A stretch of DNA of 64,000 bases, taken from contig CM038726.1 of the NCBI GenBank assembly GCA_021613375.1, positions 14,764,341 through 14,828,340 of the forward strand. The letters are read 5' to 3'. The notes under the pieces are model-generated. The model was not told the DNA's origin, did not search any database, and saw nothing but the letters and a program-made list of their open reading frames with translations. The position numbers were made by a program, and so were the translations under genes. Origin of the DNA: Megaleporinus macrocephalus. Its lineage: Eukaryota > Chordata > Actinopteri > Characiformes > Anostomidae. Of this stretch, positions 25,198 through 36,217 are shown piece by piece. Numbering within the stretch: the stretch's first letter is position 1; every line of letters starts with the position of its first letter.

Positions 25198-25301
25198 TTA
25201 GCTATAAAGGTGTGTTAACAGCATGTTGAATGTTTCTGCTCCTGGTTGGATCTTTTATGTATAGGTAGCTAATGAATGTGAAAAAAGTAGTGAATACATT
25301 T

Positions 25302-25658
25302 TAGGGCTGTGTGTTGATAAAAACCTGGCGTTACAATACATTATACAGCAGTCACGATTTAATATAATACAATATACTGCAATATTGCAAGCAAAGTGAC
25401 ATATTGTGATTTTTCAAATTCTACTTTTAAAACACACCACTGTATGAACAGGTTTGTCAATACTTACAATAGCATTGCACCCTTGTGCTGCTTGTTAATG
25501 TTGGAGTGGAGCTGAAAATGGATTACAACACTGCCATCTAGTGGTCAGAGGTTTAAACACAACACACAGTGATTCACTGTCTGTCAGGAATCTGTGTATT
25601 AATACTGTGTTTTTGAGAATCAATACAGTATCACCAAACATAATATTCCAATATTCGA
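25302..25658 (-). mobile_element. hAT MITE, family A copy 4 (end-truncated)
   Basis: Reverse copy starting tagggctgtgtgttgataaa. The far end, normally ttacacccct, is missing after atattcgat, so no target duplication remains. The CTCF-like core is intact on the minus strand at 25531-25544. Confidence 0.85.
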
Positions 25659-26317
25659 TCTTAGATATTTTAGATATGCAGTTATGTACAGTTACTACAA
25701 CATTACTCACTTTCACTTATGGTCTTTCAGCTCGACTCCTATTCTCATTGTTTCTAATGTAAACATTTTGTGATTCGCTGCAAGCCAAAACCAACAAAGT
25801 TCATAAAAAAAGATGCGCCACAACACACTGTCAGTTTTGGACTCCTATGTGAAGGACAGCAGTTTTTTTTTAAACTTCATGGGCCGTTGTGTCTGTAAAA
25901 ATCAGTGAATAGGTCTTAACAGACTCTGGTCTGTTCATGATATCAGTAAGTGTGAACTGCTTCACCCAGACAGTGAGCTGATTTTAACTGACTTACCAAC
26001 CAGCACTCAGTAGCAATAAGGCTACCGTCCTACTGCCCACCACTATCAATAGAATACTGATTCAGGTATTTTCACCTGTATGCATTAAACACGCCATATT
26101 TGATGGTCTCGTATTCATATTTTAGTCTCGAGCCCAGATCTCTTCAGTGTGTAGCAAAAAAAAAGGCTGTTTCACTGCCTTCAGAGAAGACTTGTAAGTT
26201 CCTGTATCAGTGGCTGTTCGTATGTCCAGTGGGTCTTTGCGGACTCTCTTGCTTGCACTACAATTGAGCCTTCATTTGATATAAGGTGAAATAGGAAGTG
26301 GCCACTCCCCCAAAAAC
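25659..26317. other. Intron, nothing recognised
   Basis: Non-coding sequence with no recognisable element. Confidence 0.4.
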
Positions 26318-26760
26318 TGACTCAGGTGTTTACATATATACATTTTGGGCATACGGGTGTGGATGAATATGTGGACGAGCAGGCAAAGGCACATAAAAAG
26401 GTACAGAACCCTCACTGATCTGTCTGTGGTGCTAATTTTGTCTATGGTCTTAACAGAGCAAATGATTCCTAACAGGGACGCGCCACCATAGAATACCTAG
26501 ACTGATAGGATGACCGATAATTCACATGTTCATCAGATCACTTTGTGAGTGTCTTATAGAGCGCTGCAGTCTGAGGTAGTGTTTAGGCCTGAATGATAAA
26601 ATGATGATTGTAGTCAGACGTTTATATGATTAAGATATTTCAAAATAATTATGATTTTATGTTCCTCAATCTGCTGCAACAAGGCTGACAATGTAACATT
26701 TGATTACTAATAGATTGGTGACTCAGGTGTTTACATATATACATTTTGGGCATACGAGTG
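26318..26760 (+). repeat. Templated insertion of an fcho2 exon-intron junction
   Basis: 26366-26716 copies 23846-24196 in the same orientation, including 35 nt of coding exon (DEQAKAHKK end) and the gtacag donor, but no acceptor. The insert is flanked by a 42-bp direct repeat at 26318-26359 and 26719-26760 (starts tgactcaggtgtttacatat, one mismatch). Six filler bases, tggatg, sit at the left junction. Without an upstream acceptor or a complete exon it is a dead exon fragment. Confidence 0.93.
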
Positions 26761-27359
26761 CGACACCCTGCTCTGAGTTAGATTCATTAGCTGCTGTTTC
26801 TGTTTGACACTGTTGACTGACTCGGGCTGACCTGTGAGAATGACCCGCTGTAGAGTGCCCTTTAGACCCTGTTTAATTCCGCTGGTTTGTTTATTCGTCT
26901 CGCTCTCAGTAACCAACACGACTCGGAGAGCGAGAACTGATTTGTTTTCCTCTAAAAGGAGAACTTGGGAGTCTCTGGAGCTGGCGGTGTCTTGTGTGCG
27001 TGTAGTGAGAAGAAGCGTTCCTAAATCCGTACAGCAGCTTTACAGCGTCGACTCATATTAAATACATGAGCCGGGCCGGCCAAGTGGCCCGATAAGACAT
27101 ACTACACTGTCTTTGAATTAGAGCTGAGAGTGTATGCGTGTTAGTGTGCGCTCGTGCAAGTGAGTCTCTCTCTCTCTCTCTCTCAGCACCTCAACTCGTC
27201 CCTCACACACTGTTTCTCACGCCTCCCTTTGACTCCTTCACACACGCACCCTATTTTTCCACTTCCTTCCCTCCCTCTCTCTCTCCCTCTCTCTGGCTCT
27301 CTCTTTATCTGTCTCCTTTTAAATGGAATCTCTTTTTCTTTGCTTTAGTGTTGACTTGT
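26761..27359. other. Intron; (CT)-rich stretch
   Basis: A (TC)n run lies at 27164-27186 and CT-rich sequence continues to about 27310. The part at 26830-27090 is less AT-rich and includes gccgggccggccaag, but shows no exon or known motif. Confidence 0.4.
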
Positions 27360-27367
27360 GTTGACAC

Positions 27368-28160
27368 TAGAGCTGGCCTTTTTTCACAAAAAATCTGATT
27401 TTAGATTTTAATAGATTTTTTTCCAGCTAAAAACTACACATAAAAGAAATAGTTCAAAACAGATTTTACCTTTATTTTGTTTGTTTTGTTAAATTTAGAG
27501 TTTAAATTAAAAAAATTAAAAAACTTTCAACATGTTAATATTAAGGTATATATGGGCACCATGTCTTTTGCAATGAACATCGCTCTAGCATCTATGATTG
27601 CCCTCCAACGTGCCCCGTTCTGATCTTATGGGACACAGTTGGAAAACAGTCAGGGATGGTTGCTTGCTTTATTTTGGGTGGTGTGCTGGTGGAGTGCCTT
27701 TCGTTCTACTGGGAGCAGCACTTCTCCCATGCCGTTGTATGCTTTTGTTTAAGGTGTTGGATTAAATGTGTCGTGCTGCTTGCTTTGGAATCAACCGTTT
27801 TCAAACACACCTTACAGCAAGGACTTGTTTGGTCCGTGTCAGACACCGCAAAGCCGAACCAATTCCAGACTGAGGGAAGGTCACTCCCAGGGGGTGAACT
27901 ATAGAAAAAAGAAAACATTTATTGTGATAAAGCTTTTGGCCATATAGCTAGGCTTCACCATTCATTGCCTGTTCTTACTATTTAATTATTTATCATTAGG
28001 CCTGTGATATTATCTTGGCTCCAAGGTCACTGTGAACCATAGAAGCCCAAAGGGGGGCGTCGGTGGTGGAACTTCAAACTGAGTGAAAATCGATTTTCAG
28101 AAAACACACCGTCATTAACTGTATGTTTGAATTAATCAATAAAATCGATACCCAGCTCTA
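27368..28160 (-). mobile_element. Internally deleted hAT element with BED-finger relic
   Basis: The left end tagagctggcc and the right end (minus strand tagagctgggtatcg) are inverted repeats. The exact 8-bp repeat gttgacac lies at 27360-27367 and 28161-28168. At 793 bp it is too short for a transposase, but its centre keeps a minus-strand BED zinc finger. It is therefore a deletion derivative of an autonomous ZBED-like hAT element. A diverged fragment of the family is at about 24425-24535. Confidence 0.88.
27718..27900 (-). pseudogene. hAT transposase BED zinc-finger fragment
   Basis: The minus-strand frame contains SVWNWFGF, then CKVC, then a spacer and HLIQHLKQKH. This order (aromatic VWxxFGF, CxxC, HxxxxH) defines the BED zinc finger at the amino terminus of hAT transposases and ZBED proteins, where it binds transposon ends. 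The RNase H-like catalytic core and dimerisation domain are missing, so no transposase is made. Sitting in an fcho2 intron between hAT inverted repeats supports a transposon relic rather than a host ZBED gene. Confidence 0.8.
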
Positions 28161-28168
28161 GTTGACAC

Positions 28169-28884
28169 TTCTGGTTTTGTTATAGATTCTTAGTGCTAAG
28201 CAGAATCAGAGTATAAGGAGGAGGGAAGTCTTAGGAAAATAAGTTGAGAAAAGAAGTTTAAAGGTTAAATAATATGAAAAGATATAGAGGAAATTGGACT
28301 CCTGACCATTGGGCAAAATCTGGTTGACCACCAAAACTGTCACCATCAGATGCTCTTGCGCTCGCTGTGAGAAGACAACTTGATGCTAGAGTCTAAAAGG
28401 ACGTGCAACTGGTGCTGGCCTTAATCCTCCAAGCTTAATAGCATTGTGGTTGGGGGAGGCCTTGCTTGTGGAAACAGTCTAAATATCTGATAAAAATGTC
28501 CTGCATTTGCCATAAAGCATATATAAAAGTTTGATTTTCAATAGTGTCTCTAACCACCACCACCAGTTTTCCCAATTAAGTCTATACTAATAGCTCTAGG
28601 CAAGTGAAGGTTAGTGTATGCTTCATAAAGCCACCCACTCTAATGTCATAAACTCCTACTGATGCGGTGTTGTAGGACAGCTAAACATACATGGAGGAGA
28701 AAGCTAACTTCTAGTTTTGCTCCAGTGTCTGAGTGATAGGGACAGGTAGACAAAAGCCAGTTGTGCTCTCCTGGAGTGCTGGAAATTGTGATCTCCCTGT
28801 GATGCTGGTAATAGTTAAGCTTATGTGCGTTAAGTAAAATTACTTTTCATTTAAAACAACGCTGGTTCAAATGGACACACTGAC
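28169..28884. other. Intron, nothing recognised
   Basis: Non-coding sequence with no recognisable exon or element. Confidence 0.4.
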
Positions 28885-29639
28885 CTGAGGATACATTGGA
28901 AGATTCACTGGAATGGTCTGAGGATACACTGGAAGATTCACTGGAATGGTCTGAGGATACACTGGAAGATTCACTGGAATGGTCTGAGGATACACTGGAA
29001 GATTCACTGGAATGGTCTGAGGATACACTGGAAGATACACTGGAATGGTCTAAGGATACACTGGAATGGTCTGAGGATACACTGGAATGGTCTGAGGATA
29101 CACTGGAAGATACACTGGAATGGTCTGAGGATACACTGGAAGATTCACTGGAATGGTCTGAGGATACACTGGAAGATACACTGGAATGGTCTAAGGATAC
29201 ACTGGAATGGTCTGAGGATACACTGGAATGGTCTGAGGATACACTGGAAGATACACTGGAATGGTCTAAGGATACACTGGAATGGTCTGAGGATACACTG
29301 GAATTGTCTGAGGATACACTGGAGGATACACTGGAATGGTCTGAGGATACACTGGAAGATACACTGGAATGGTCTGAGGATACACTGGAATGGTCTGAGG
29401 ATACACTGGAATGGTCTGAGGATACACTGGAAGATACACTGGAATGGTCTGAGGATACACTGGAAGATACACTGGAATGGTCTGAGGATACACTGGAATG
29501 GTCTGAGGATACACTGGAATGGTCTGAGGATACACTGGAAGATACACTGGAATGGTCTGAGGATACACTGGAATGGTCTGAGGATACACTGGGATGGTCT
29601 GAGGATACACTGGGATGGTCTGAGGATACACTGGGATGG
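28885..29639. repeat. Two-module minisatellite (21-bp and 12-bp units)
   Basis: About 755 bp built from a 21-bp module gaatggtctgaggatacactg and a 12-bp module gaagatacactg, strung in varying order. Both are multiples of three, so a 264-codon frame rich in SEDTLEW and EDTL stays open. It is flanked by intron, has no splice sites and is not a gene. Near the right edge three units change to gggatggtctg. Confidence 0.96.
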
Positions 29640-30681
29640 AGTAATTATTGTTATTTGCAGAGAGGGATCACAAACTCAAGCAGGAGGTAGTTTACTGATG
29701 AGCACTGTTCCGATATGTTCTCTTGCTGCTGTTGTTGAAAGTGCACTTCCTTTAAGTGGCTTCTGGCTACTTTCTCTGTTGTCCGTCTGTAGGAAGTTAA
29801 CCTCTGCATGTTTGGAATTTCTTTTCCTTTCACCAGACTAATATACATGGAAAGGCTTTGAATTAGCAGAAGTGATGCTTTGTAAACATTTTCCTCTTAT
29901 TTACCTCTGTCTTGTTGTGGCCGGTTCCTATCAGAGTATTATTACTATCAGGCGTGTAGGGCAGAAGATAACCAGTGCAGAGGTTTGCTTATAATCATGG
30001 AACTGTTGTTTATATCTGAGAGATCTGTGGACACGCTAAATCACTGCGGTGAAGAATGCGTGAGCAGCACTGCCAAATTCTCCGTATGCTCAGTCTGACT
30101 AAGATGAGGCTGCAGCCGCTACCACAGTGTGACTGATAGCTCCGCAGTTGGGAGTGTTTTGGTGGATATTTTGATGTTTTGGTGTAGGAGGTCAAGTTTA
30201 TGTCTAAGGCTCGTTCTCAAAGCCAGCTCAAGTGGAAGTTCGGTGGAGCATTTGCATTCCGCTCAAGCCCAGGCTTAGTGCTGCGTTCATGACAACTGGG
30301 AACTCGGATTCTCCTGCTTCCCACCTAAAAGCGTTCCTGCAGCTTTAGCTGTTTGAGGTCAGGCAAAATAAGGATGCGCCCAGTAAGCTAGCACTTTTGG
30401 CTGCAGCGTGTGTATAAAAAGCTCCTAAAAAGCACTTACAGTAGAATTAAAGAACTGTTTGGCTAGTGATTCATTCATTTACGAGATAGATGTGACCATT
30501 CACCAGTAATATAGGACCCTAAAGATGCCATAAACTAATTTTTGCCTATGTGCTTCTCGACATTATACACAAACAGAGTGTCATTCATAATCAGAAATGT
30601 AGTTAAACTATGCTATTTTTTTTGTTTCATTGCTGCCACCCATGTTGAAATGGATGCCACGGATCAGCTCGTCAGACATCT
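29640..30681. other. Intron, nothing firm
   Basis: No exon seen. The stretch 30020-30180 is moderately GC-rich and might be a decayed element. From about 30650 the sequence is paralogous to 31390-31450. Confidence 0.35.
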
Positions 30682-30689
30682 GTAGGAAT

Positions 30690-31045
30690 TAGAGGTATTA
30701 GAAAATATTGAAATATTGAATATCTGGATATTATGTTTTGTGATACTGTATCAATTCTCAAAAACACAGTATCCATACACAGATTCCTGGCAGACAGTGA
30801 ATCATTGTGTGTTGTGTTTAAACCTCTGACCACTAGATGTCAGTGTTGTAATCCATTTCAGCTCCTCTCCAACATTAACAAGCAGCACAAGGGTGCAGTG
30901 CTATTGTAAGCATTGATAAACCTGTTCATACAGTGGTGTGTTTTAATAGTAGGATTTGAAAAGTTGCAATATATAACTTTGATTGCAGTATCACAATATA
31001 TTGATGACCTTTGTATCACCAGGTTCTTGCCAATACACAGCCTTA
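30690..31045 (+). mobile_element. hAT MITE, family A copy 5
   Basis: Starts tagaggtattagaaaatatt and ends aatacacagcctta. Exact 8-bp repeat gtaggaat at 30682-30689 and 31046-31053. The CTCF-like core at 30830-30843 carries the same disabling change (agatgtcag) as copy 3. Confidence 0.92.
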
Positions 31046-31053
31046 GTAGGAAT

Positions 31054-32037
31054 ATTATTATGATTTTTAGGGACATGCAAATGGATTTTTCCTACTTTTT
31101 ACTATCCTCTCAGTTCTAGCTCATAAAATGAATTAGAAATGAAAAAAGAAAAAACAGATAAAAAAAAAGACTTTGGTACACCTGGTTTTAAAAGGCAAAG
31201 GAAAAGAATTTTAAAACTTGCCGCTGGGATTTGCTTAAACTTGAGCAGAATGTTTAATTAGTCACATGTGTAATGTGCCCAACCCCTGTAATTTAAGGCC
31301 CATCTTACGTTGTGCATGGCCACCCACAGATACATATTCATAAAAAAGAGAAAAGCACTTCACCTGGTCACATGTACAGCTCTCTTGAAATTCATGCTAT
31401 GGATCAGCAGGTCAGAGATCTGTTTTTAGGGACATGCAAATGGACTGTTTTCTACTCTGAAGTCAGAAACATCTTCTTTTTTGTTTTTGTAAACATACAC
31501 CAACAAATACATTATTTTTTTTATTTTAGTTTCACTTCAGCCAGCTCTTAATGTTGCTAATAATTAGTCAGGACAGCTGATCATGCATTATGCAGACATT
31601 ATCATGAGAGAAAAGGAGTTTCCTTTTGATTTAGGACGACATGATATGGGGTCCAGTGGTTTTGGTGAGAAACTTGATGGACATTAAGTATTTTTGTGTC
31701 ATTTAAAGAAATGTCTGTATTACATTCCGTATGAATGTTTTTTGTCTGTTTTTGTGTGTCTGGGATATTTAGCTTGCACAACAGCTGAAATACAACCAGT
31801 GCAGCTGTTATTGCTTGTTATTGTTATTTATTTTTATTTTTTTTGCTGACTCGGGGCAAGTTTCCTCCCTTGTAAGTGCATCATTGTGGTGGCATCCGTA
31901 TGTGATATTCCTGACACAACTTTAAAAGCCAGCGTTGGCTTTTCTTTGACTGAAACGTTTCCTGAAATGTAACTTTGCCCTCTCTGAGACCGAGCCTAAG
32001 TCTAGAAGCTCACTGCTGTCGTCATGTCTTTTTTCAG
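31054..32037. other. Intron with an internal paralogous repeat pair
   Basis: 31176-31375 is homologous to 33598-33785: both contain acacctggtttyaaaaggca and later catggcc and aaaaaagcattt-like phrases. 31390-31450 matches the flanks of MITE copy 5 but lacks the MITE. Both look like pieces of an unclassified dispersed repeat. Confidence 0.5.
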
Positions 32038-32190
32038 ACTAAAGAAGAAGTAGCGTCCACGCTGGAAGCGGTGCAGAACATCCAGAGCGTCTCGCAGGCC
32101 CTGCAGAAGAGCAAAGAGAATTACAACAGCAAGACTCTGGAGCAGGAGCGCATACGCAAAGAGGGAGCCACGCAGAGAGACCTGGACAAG
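32038..32190 (+). CDS. fcho2: FCHO F-BAR protein, exon for residues ~115-165
   Basis: A 153-nt exon (51 codons, phase 0 at both ends) after acceptor gtcttttttcag, with donor gtacat. It reads [39 protein letters not shown] and [12 protein letters not shown]. It encodes the central F-BAR helices. The clustered Lys and Arg residues match the basic concave face by which F-BAR dimers of this family bind phosphoinositide membrane. It agrees closely with FCHO2, which has ALQKSKENY; mammalian FCHO1 diverges here. Confidence 0.95.
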
Positions 32191-32627
32191 GTACATACAG
32201 GGGCCTGAACCGTTTCTCTCTTGGCTGATATGTTTAGCCAATTTTATAGTTACGCCACAAATAAAACACACAGATATTTTTATGCAGCTTGTTTAATTTT
32301 GTAGTGAACTTGTTTTTCTAAGAACGTGTATGAATGCCTGTTCTTTATATCTTAGTCTGCACCCAGAGATCAAGACTACATGCAAAACAGAAATGCTGCT
32401 TTCCATTCATGATCTCAGTTAACAAGCCTAAAGGAATAGTCACGTCTGCACTTGACCGCTATCCACCAGCACTGTTTAAATTAAGTGAGCCTAAAAGTGA
32501 CGTTAGATACAGACTAACTAACTCCAAAACATCTGGAGATACAAATAAATAAAAAAAAAACAGATCCAGGTGCTTTTAGGGGTGTACTGATCCAGTCTTA
32601 GCCTGTTCTAAAGGATTAAGTGTCTGC

Positions 32628-32662
<35 letters not shown>

Positions 32663-32690
32663 TTAGTGTAGTTGAGTGAATATCGTAGCT
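32191..32690. other. Intron; short (TTTA)n
   Basis: Contains (TTTA)n at about 32632-32665. Nothing else recognised. Confidence 0.5.
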
Positions 32691-32698
32691 GTAAACAC

Positions 32699-33086
32699 TA
32701 GGGCTGTGTATTGGCAAGAACCTGGCGATACGATACGTATTGTGCTACAGCGTCACGATTCAATATATCACGATATACTGCGATACCGCAAACAAAGTGA
32801 TATACTGAGATTTTTTAAAATCCTACTATTAAAATACACCACTGTATGAACAGGTTTGTCAAAGCTTACAACAGCACTGCGCCTTGTGCTGCTTGTTAAT
32901 GTTGGAGAGGAGCTGAAAATGGATTAAAACACTGCCATCTAGTGGTCAGAGGTTTAAACACAACACACAATGATGTATTGTCTGCCAGAAATCTGTGTAT
33001 TAATACTGTGTTTTTGAGAATCGATACAGTATCACTAAATATAATATCCCGATATTCGATATTTTCGATATTTTCTTACACCCCTA
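32699..33086 (-). mobile_element. hAT MITE, family A copy 6 (complete)
   Basis: A 388-bp reverse copy with both ends intact: tagggctgtgtattggcaag on the left, ttcttacacccctа-type end on the right (minus strand taggggtgtaagaaaatat). Exact 8-bp repeat gtaaacac at 32691-32698 and 33087-33094. This is the best reference copy for the family. CTCF-like core intact on the minus strand at 32932-32945. Confidence 0.95.
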
Positions 33087-33094
33087 GTAAACAC

Positions 33095-34440
33095 CCACAA
33101 CCTACGGCAGTGAGGTGTGTTTTCAGAAGTTATTAAAGAGGTACATGTTTACTGTTTGGAACTATTTTATGTGGCAACGTTTAAGCTTTTTGTAAGACCC
33201 TTACAGCATTTATTGAAAGTCTGTGAATAGATCTTAATCGTGTTGTGCATACAAGATGGCCCAAGAATCTAGCAGAGCTGGTGGTTTTTTTTTTGTTTTG
33301 TTTTTTTTCTCTCCTCACTCCGTAATGCTACGTCTTTCAGTTTTAACAAAACATCTTACATAGTGCTGCTTTAATCAGATACTATAACTTTATATTGGCT
33401 GGTAATTATAGTCTGCTCAAAAAACATAGACCACACTCACCAATTCGAAATGTCACATTTTCCTCACACTAAAACAAATGAAACCCCATAGAGAACCGGC
33501 GGAGTAGTTCCTCCGGGACATGTTCAGGGCTTGTGCCTCCGTGTAATTGCTTTGTTTCTTTTGGATTTGGAAGGAATTATCTCAATAACACACAAGTGTA
33601 CACCTGGTTTCAAAAGGCAAAGGAGAAGCATTTCAAAACTGGCTGCTGCGATTTGCTCAAACTTTAGTAAGTTAAGCAGAGGGTTTAATCACTCACACGT
33701 GTATTATCCCAGACCCCTTTAATGTAAGACTCTCTTGCATGGCCCCCCTCAAATGCATAAAAAAAAGCATTTCATTTCCTTAAACATATGGCAGGTTTGT
33801 ACATAATTTGTGGGCACAGCGCATCCGATTTGAGCCAGAACCTGGAGCAAATCAGGCCCAGAATGTTTTCCAAAGCCCAGTCTCGCAGCAAATTGCTTCT
33901 TTTAATATCGTCCCATATCCAGACATTGAGCAGAATTAGAAAAGTGGATAAACATGCTCTGTTCTGCGTCTTCATTGGTATTGAATACATTTGATCTTAG
34001 TTCTGCTGGCGTGCTGTTTCCTTTAGAGATGTAATATCTGTATCTGATACGAGACAGAACCAAGGAATGAATCAAGTCTAATCCTGTAGCAAATCTGAAA
34101 TAGCACACAGTAGTTAGGTTTGAGCATGACGTCCTACTTTTAAAGCCGGTTTACACCTTTCTGTTTCTGGATTCTATCTGGATGAACTTTCAAATTAACA
34201 TAAATGTAACATTACTAGCCCCAGTTACAGTTAAGGTCATTTATATATGCTTAAAGCTCAGCAACTAAACCAGTCTTTAATAGTTGTAGGAGAGAATCAG
34301 GCATTGAGCTGCACAAATATCATTTTAACAATAAATAACAAATAATAATAAATAATTAATAAAACATTGTGGGTCGTGGGAACAGTTGTTGATTATTGGT
34401 TAACTGGTTAATCATATTTCTCTCTACTTTGATCCCATAG
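33095..34440. other. Intron with dispersed-repeat copy
   Basis: 33598-33785 is the second copy of the unclassified repeat at 31176-31375. T-rich runs lie near 33280-33310. No exon seen. Confidence 0.45.
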
Positions 34441-34545
34441 GCTGGAGTGAAGGTGAAGAAAGCCACAGAGGTGTACAAGTCCTACGTGGAGAAATACGCC
34501 AGCACCAAGACGGAATTTGAGCAAAAGATGGCGGAGACTGCGCAG
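34441..34545 (+). CDS. fcho2: FCHO F-BAR protein, exon for residues ~166-200
   Basis: A 105-nt exon (35 codons, phase 0) after acceptor gatcccatag, with donor gtatgc. It reads [20 protein letters not shown], then [15 protein letters not shown]. The KKATxxYKxYVEKY and FEQKMxETAQ blocks are typical of FCHO2. It belongs to the long central helices of the F-BAR dimer. The intron immediately downstream begins with a (GT)n tract 23 bp after the donor and a complementary (CA)n tract 220 bp after it. Confidence 0.95.
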
Positions 34546-34566
34546 GTATGCGTGTGTGTAGAATGA

Positions 34567-34567
<1 letters not shown>

Positions 34568-34619
<52 letters not shown>

Positions 34620-34620
34620 C
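34568..34620. repeat. (GT)n tract next to a splice donor
   Basis: About 53 bp of (GT)n with one CGA interruption, starting 23 bp after the donor at 34546. It is the complementary partner of the (CA)n tract at 34763-34815. Confidence 0.95.
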
Positions 34621-34761
34621 TCCGTGCTTGTGGTGGTTTGTATATCATAGGCGGGATGTGTTTTTTCCTCCGTAATGGGATCAATGTGGTCCTTGGAATT
34701 GGAACCATCTGAGATGATTTGATAGTCTGTATCAAAATCAGACGCACACGCTCTTCTGAGT

Positions 34762-34762
<1 letters not shown>

Positions 34763-34818
<56 letters not shown>

Positions 34819-34828
34819 TATATATATC
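34763..34828. repeat. (CA)n tract, inverted partner of 34568-34620
   Basis: About 52 bp of perfect (CA)n, then a short CATA/TATA tail. In the pre-mRNA it could pair with the upstream (GT)n tract over about 50 bp with a 140-nt loop. Confidence 0.95.
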
Positions 34829-35404
34829 CACACATGTGTTTCTGTGGTCACGCGTGCTCATCTTCATGCTGTAATTATCCTATTTCCACTCGTTTATTCG
34901 TGCTTTCACCCGTTTCCTCTCTGCTCCTCATGTCTGCCCAAACCCTAACTGTCAGTCTGAGAGGAGCGTAAACATGAGATCAGCTATGCAAGCGCTTTCT
35001 CTCTCACACAGACCTCCTTTATTTCTGCTGTGTGTTCTCGGACCACCCAAACAGATGCTTTACGGGAAGTGCCAACAACAAAAGAGGGATCGCTTTCACA
35101 CATGTCGTTTGTGGAAAGGAACTGATGCTTTAAATATTATCGTTATTATTATTCTTTTTTTTAACTTCTCTGATTCTATATTTTTAATGTTATATAGAAT
35201 CGTCAACATATATCAGAAAGGTCAGAGACCACCCTTCGTTTGTTTTTCATATTTTAGGGGGGGGAAGTAAGCATGTTTAACACAGCGCAGCCTTCGTTCC
35301 AGCCTCATTTCGGGACAATTAAATCCGAGCAGAAGACAGACCATCAAAGTGGTCATTTCATCACATACTTTGGGTAATTTTAGTTCATCTTGAAACTTTT
35401 TACA
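34829..35404. other. Intron, nothing recognised
   Basis: Non-coding sequence with no recognisable element. Confidence 0.4.
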
Positions 35405-35412
35405 CTAGAGTT

Positions 35413-35755
35413 TAGGGGTGTAAGAAAGTATTGAAATATCAAATTTCGGGATATTATGTTTTATGATACTGTATCGATTCTCAAAAATCGATACCCAGTG
35501 TTGTGTTTAAACCGCTGCCCACTAGATGGCAGTGTTGTAATCCATTTTCAGGTCCACTCCAACATTAACAAGCAGCACAAGGGTGCAGTGCTATTGTAAG
35601 ATTTGGCAAAGTGCTACAGTGCTCTGTTTTAATAGTAGGATTTAAAAAATCACAGTATATCACTTTCCTTGCAGTGTCGTAATATATTGCTATATTTTGA
35701 ATTGTGTATCACAATACTTATTGTATCGCCAGGTTCATACCCATACACAGCCCTA
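35413..35755 (+). mobile_element. hAT MITE, family A copy 7
   Basis: Starts taggggtgtaagaaagtatt and ends catacacagcccta. Exact 8-bp repeat ctagagtt at 35405-35412 and 35756-35763. About 45 bp are deleted before the CTCF-like core, which is intact at 35519-35532. Confidence 0.93.
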
Positions 35756-35763
35756 CTAGAGTT

Positions 35764-36118
35764 ACACTTTGCACCTTTAAAGTAGTTCAGCATGAAAAGA
35801 TCTCATATATTCTCTATTGTTTCATCTTCTCGGGCCCTTATAGAGAACGTTCTATGCCCAGATTTATAATAAACAAAATATAATAATCAGTTACTTATAT
35901 AACTGTGATGACCTAATAGTAACTCTGAAGTTAAATGAGCTCCACTATGTCCATAACATCCATTGACCCTGTGCATTAGTGAGGTGTATACAGCTGTGAA
36001 GGTACTGGAGAGTAAGTGAGACTGAGTGAATGGAGAACGGGTAAGTAAAGTATGTTTTGAGTGTGCCTCTGTTTCATAAGAGCATCATAAGTGTGTTTGT
36101 ATGTGTGTTTGTGGGCAG
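35764..36118. other. Intron, nothing recognised
   Basis: Short non-coding stretch ending in the GT-rich acceptor tract of the next exon. Confidence 0.4.
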
Positions 36119-36217
36119 AAATTCCAGGACATTGAGGAAAGCCATATCCAGCATATGAAGGAGATTATCCAGTCATACTCCTGCTCAGTGGAGGACACGC
36201 ACAAACAAATCATAGAG
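36119..36217 (+). CDS. fcho2: FCHO F-BAR protein, exon for residues ~201-233
   Basis: A 99-nt exon (33 codons, phase 0) after acceptor gtttgtgggcag, with donor gtgagc. It reads KFQDIEESHIQHMKEIIQSY, then SCSVEDTHKQIIE. KFQDIEExHxxHxKEII matches FCHO2. The SVEDTH segment agrees with mammalian FCHO1, so this fish protein keeps features of both paralogs. The acceptor tract is G- and T-rich rather than a clean pyrimidine run. Confidence 0.94.

Noticed and set aside
28896..29690. 264-codon acidic repeat protein (SEDTLEW)
   Set aside because: Product of 21-bp and 12-bp tandem modules; no conserved flanks or splice signals.
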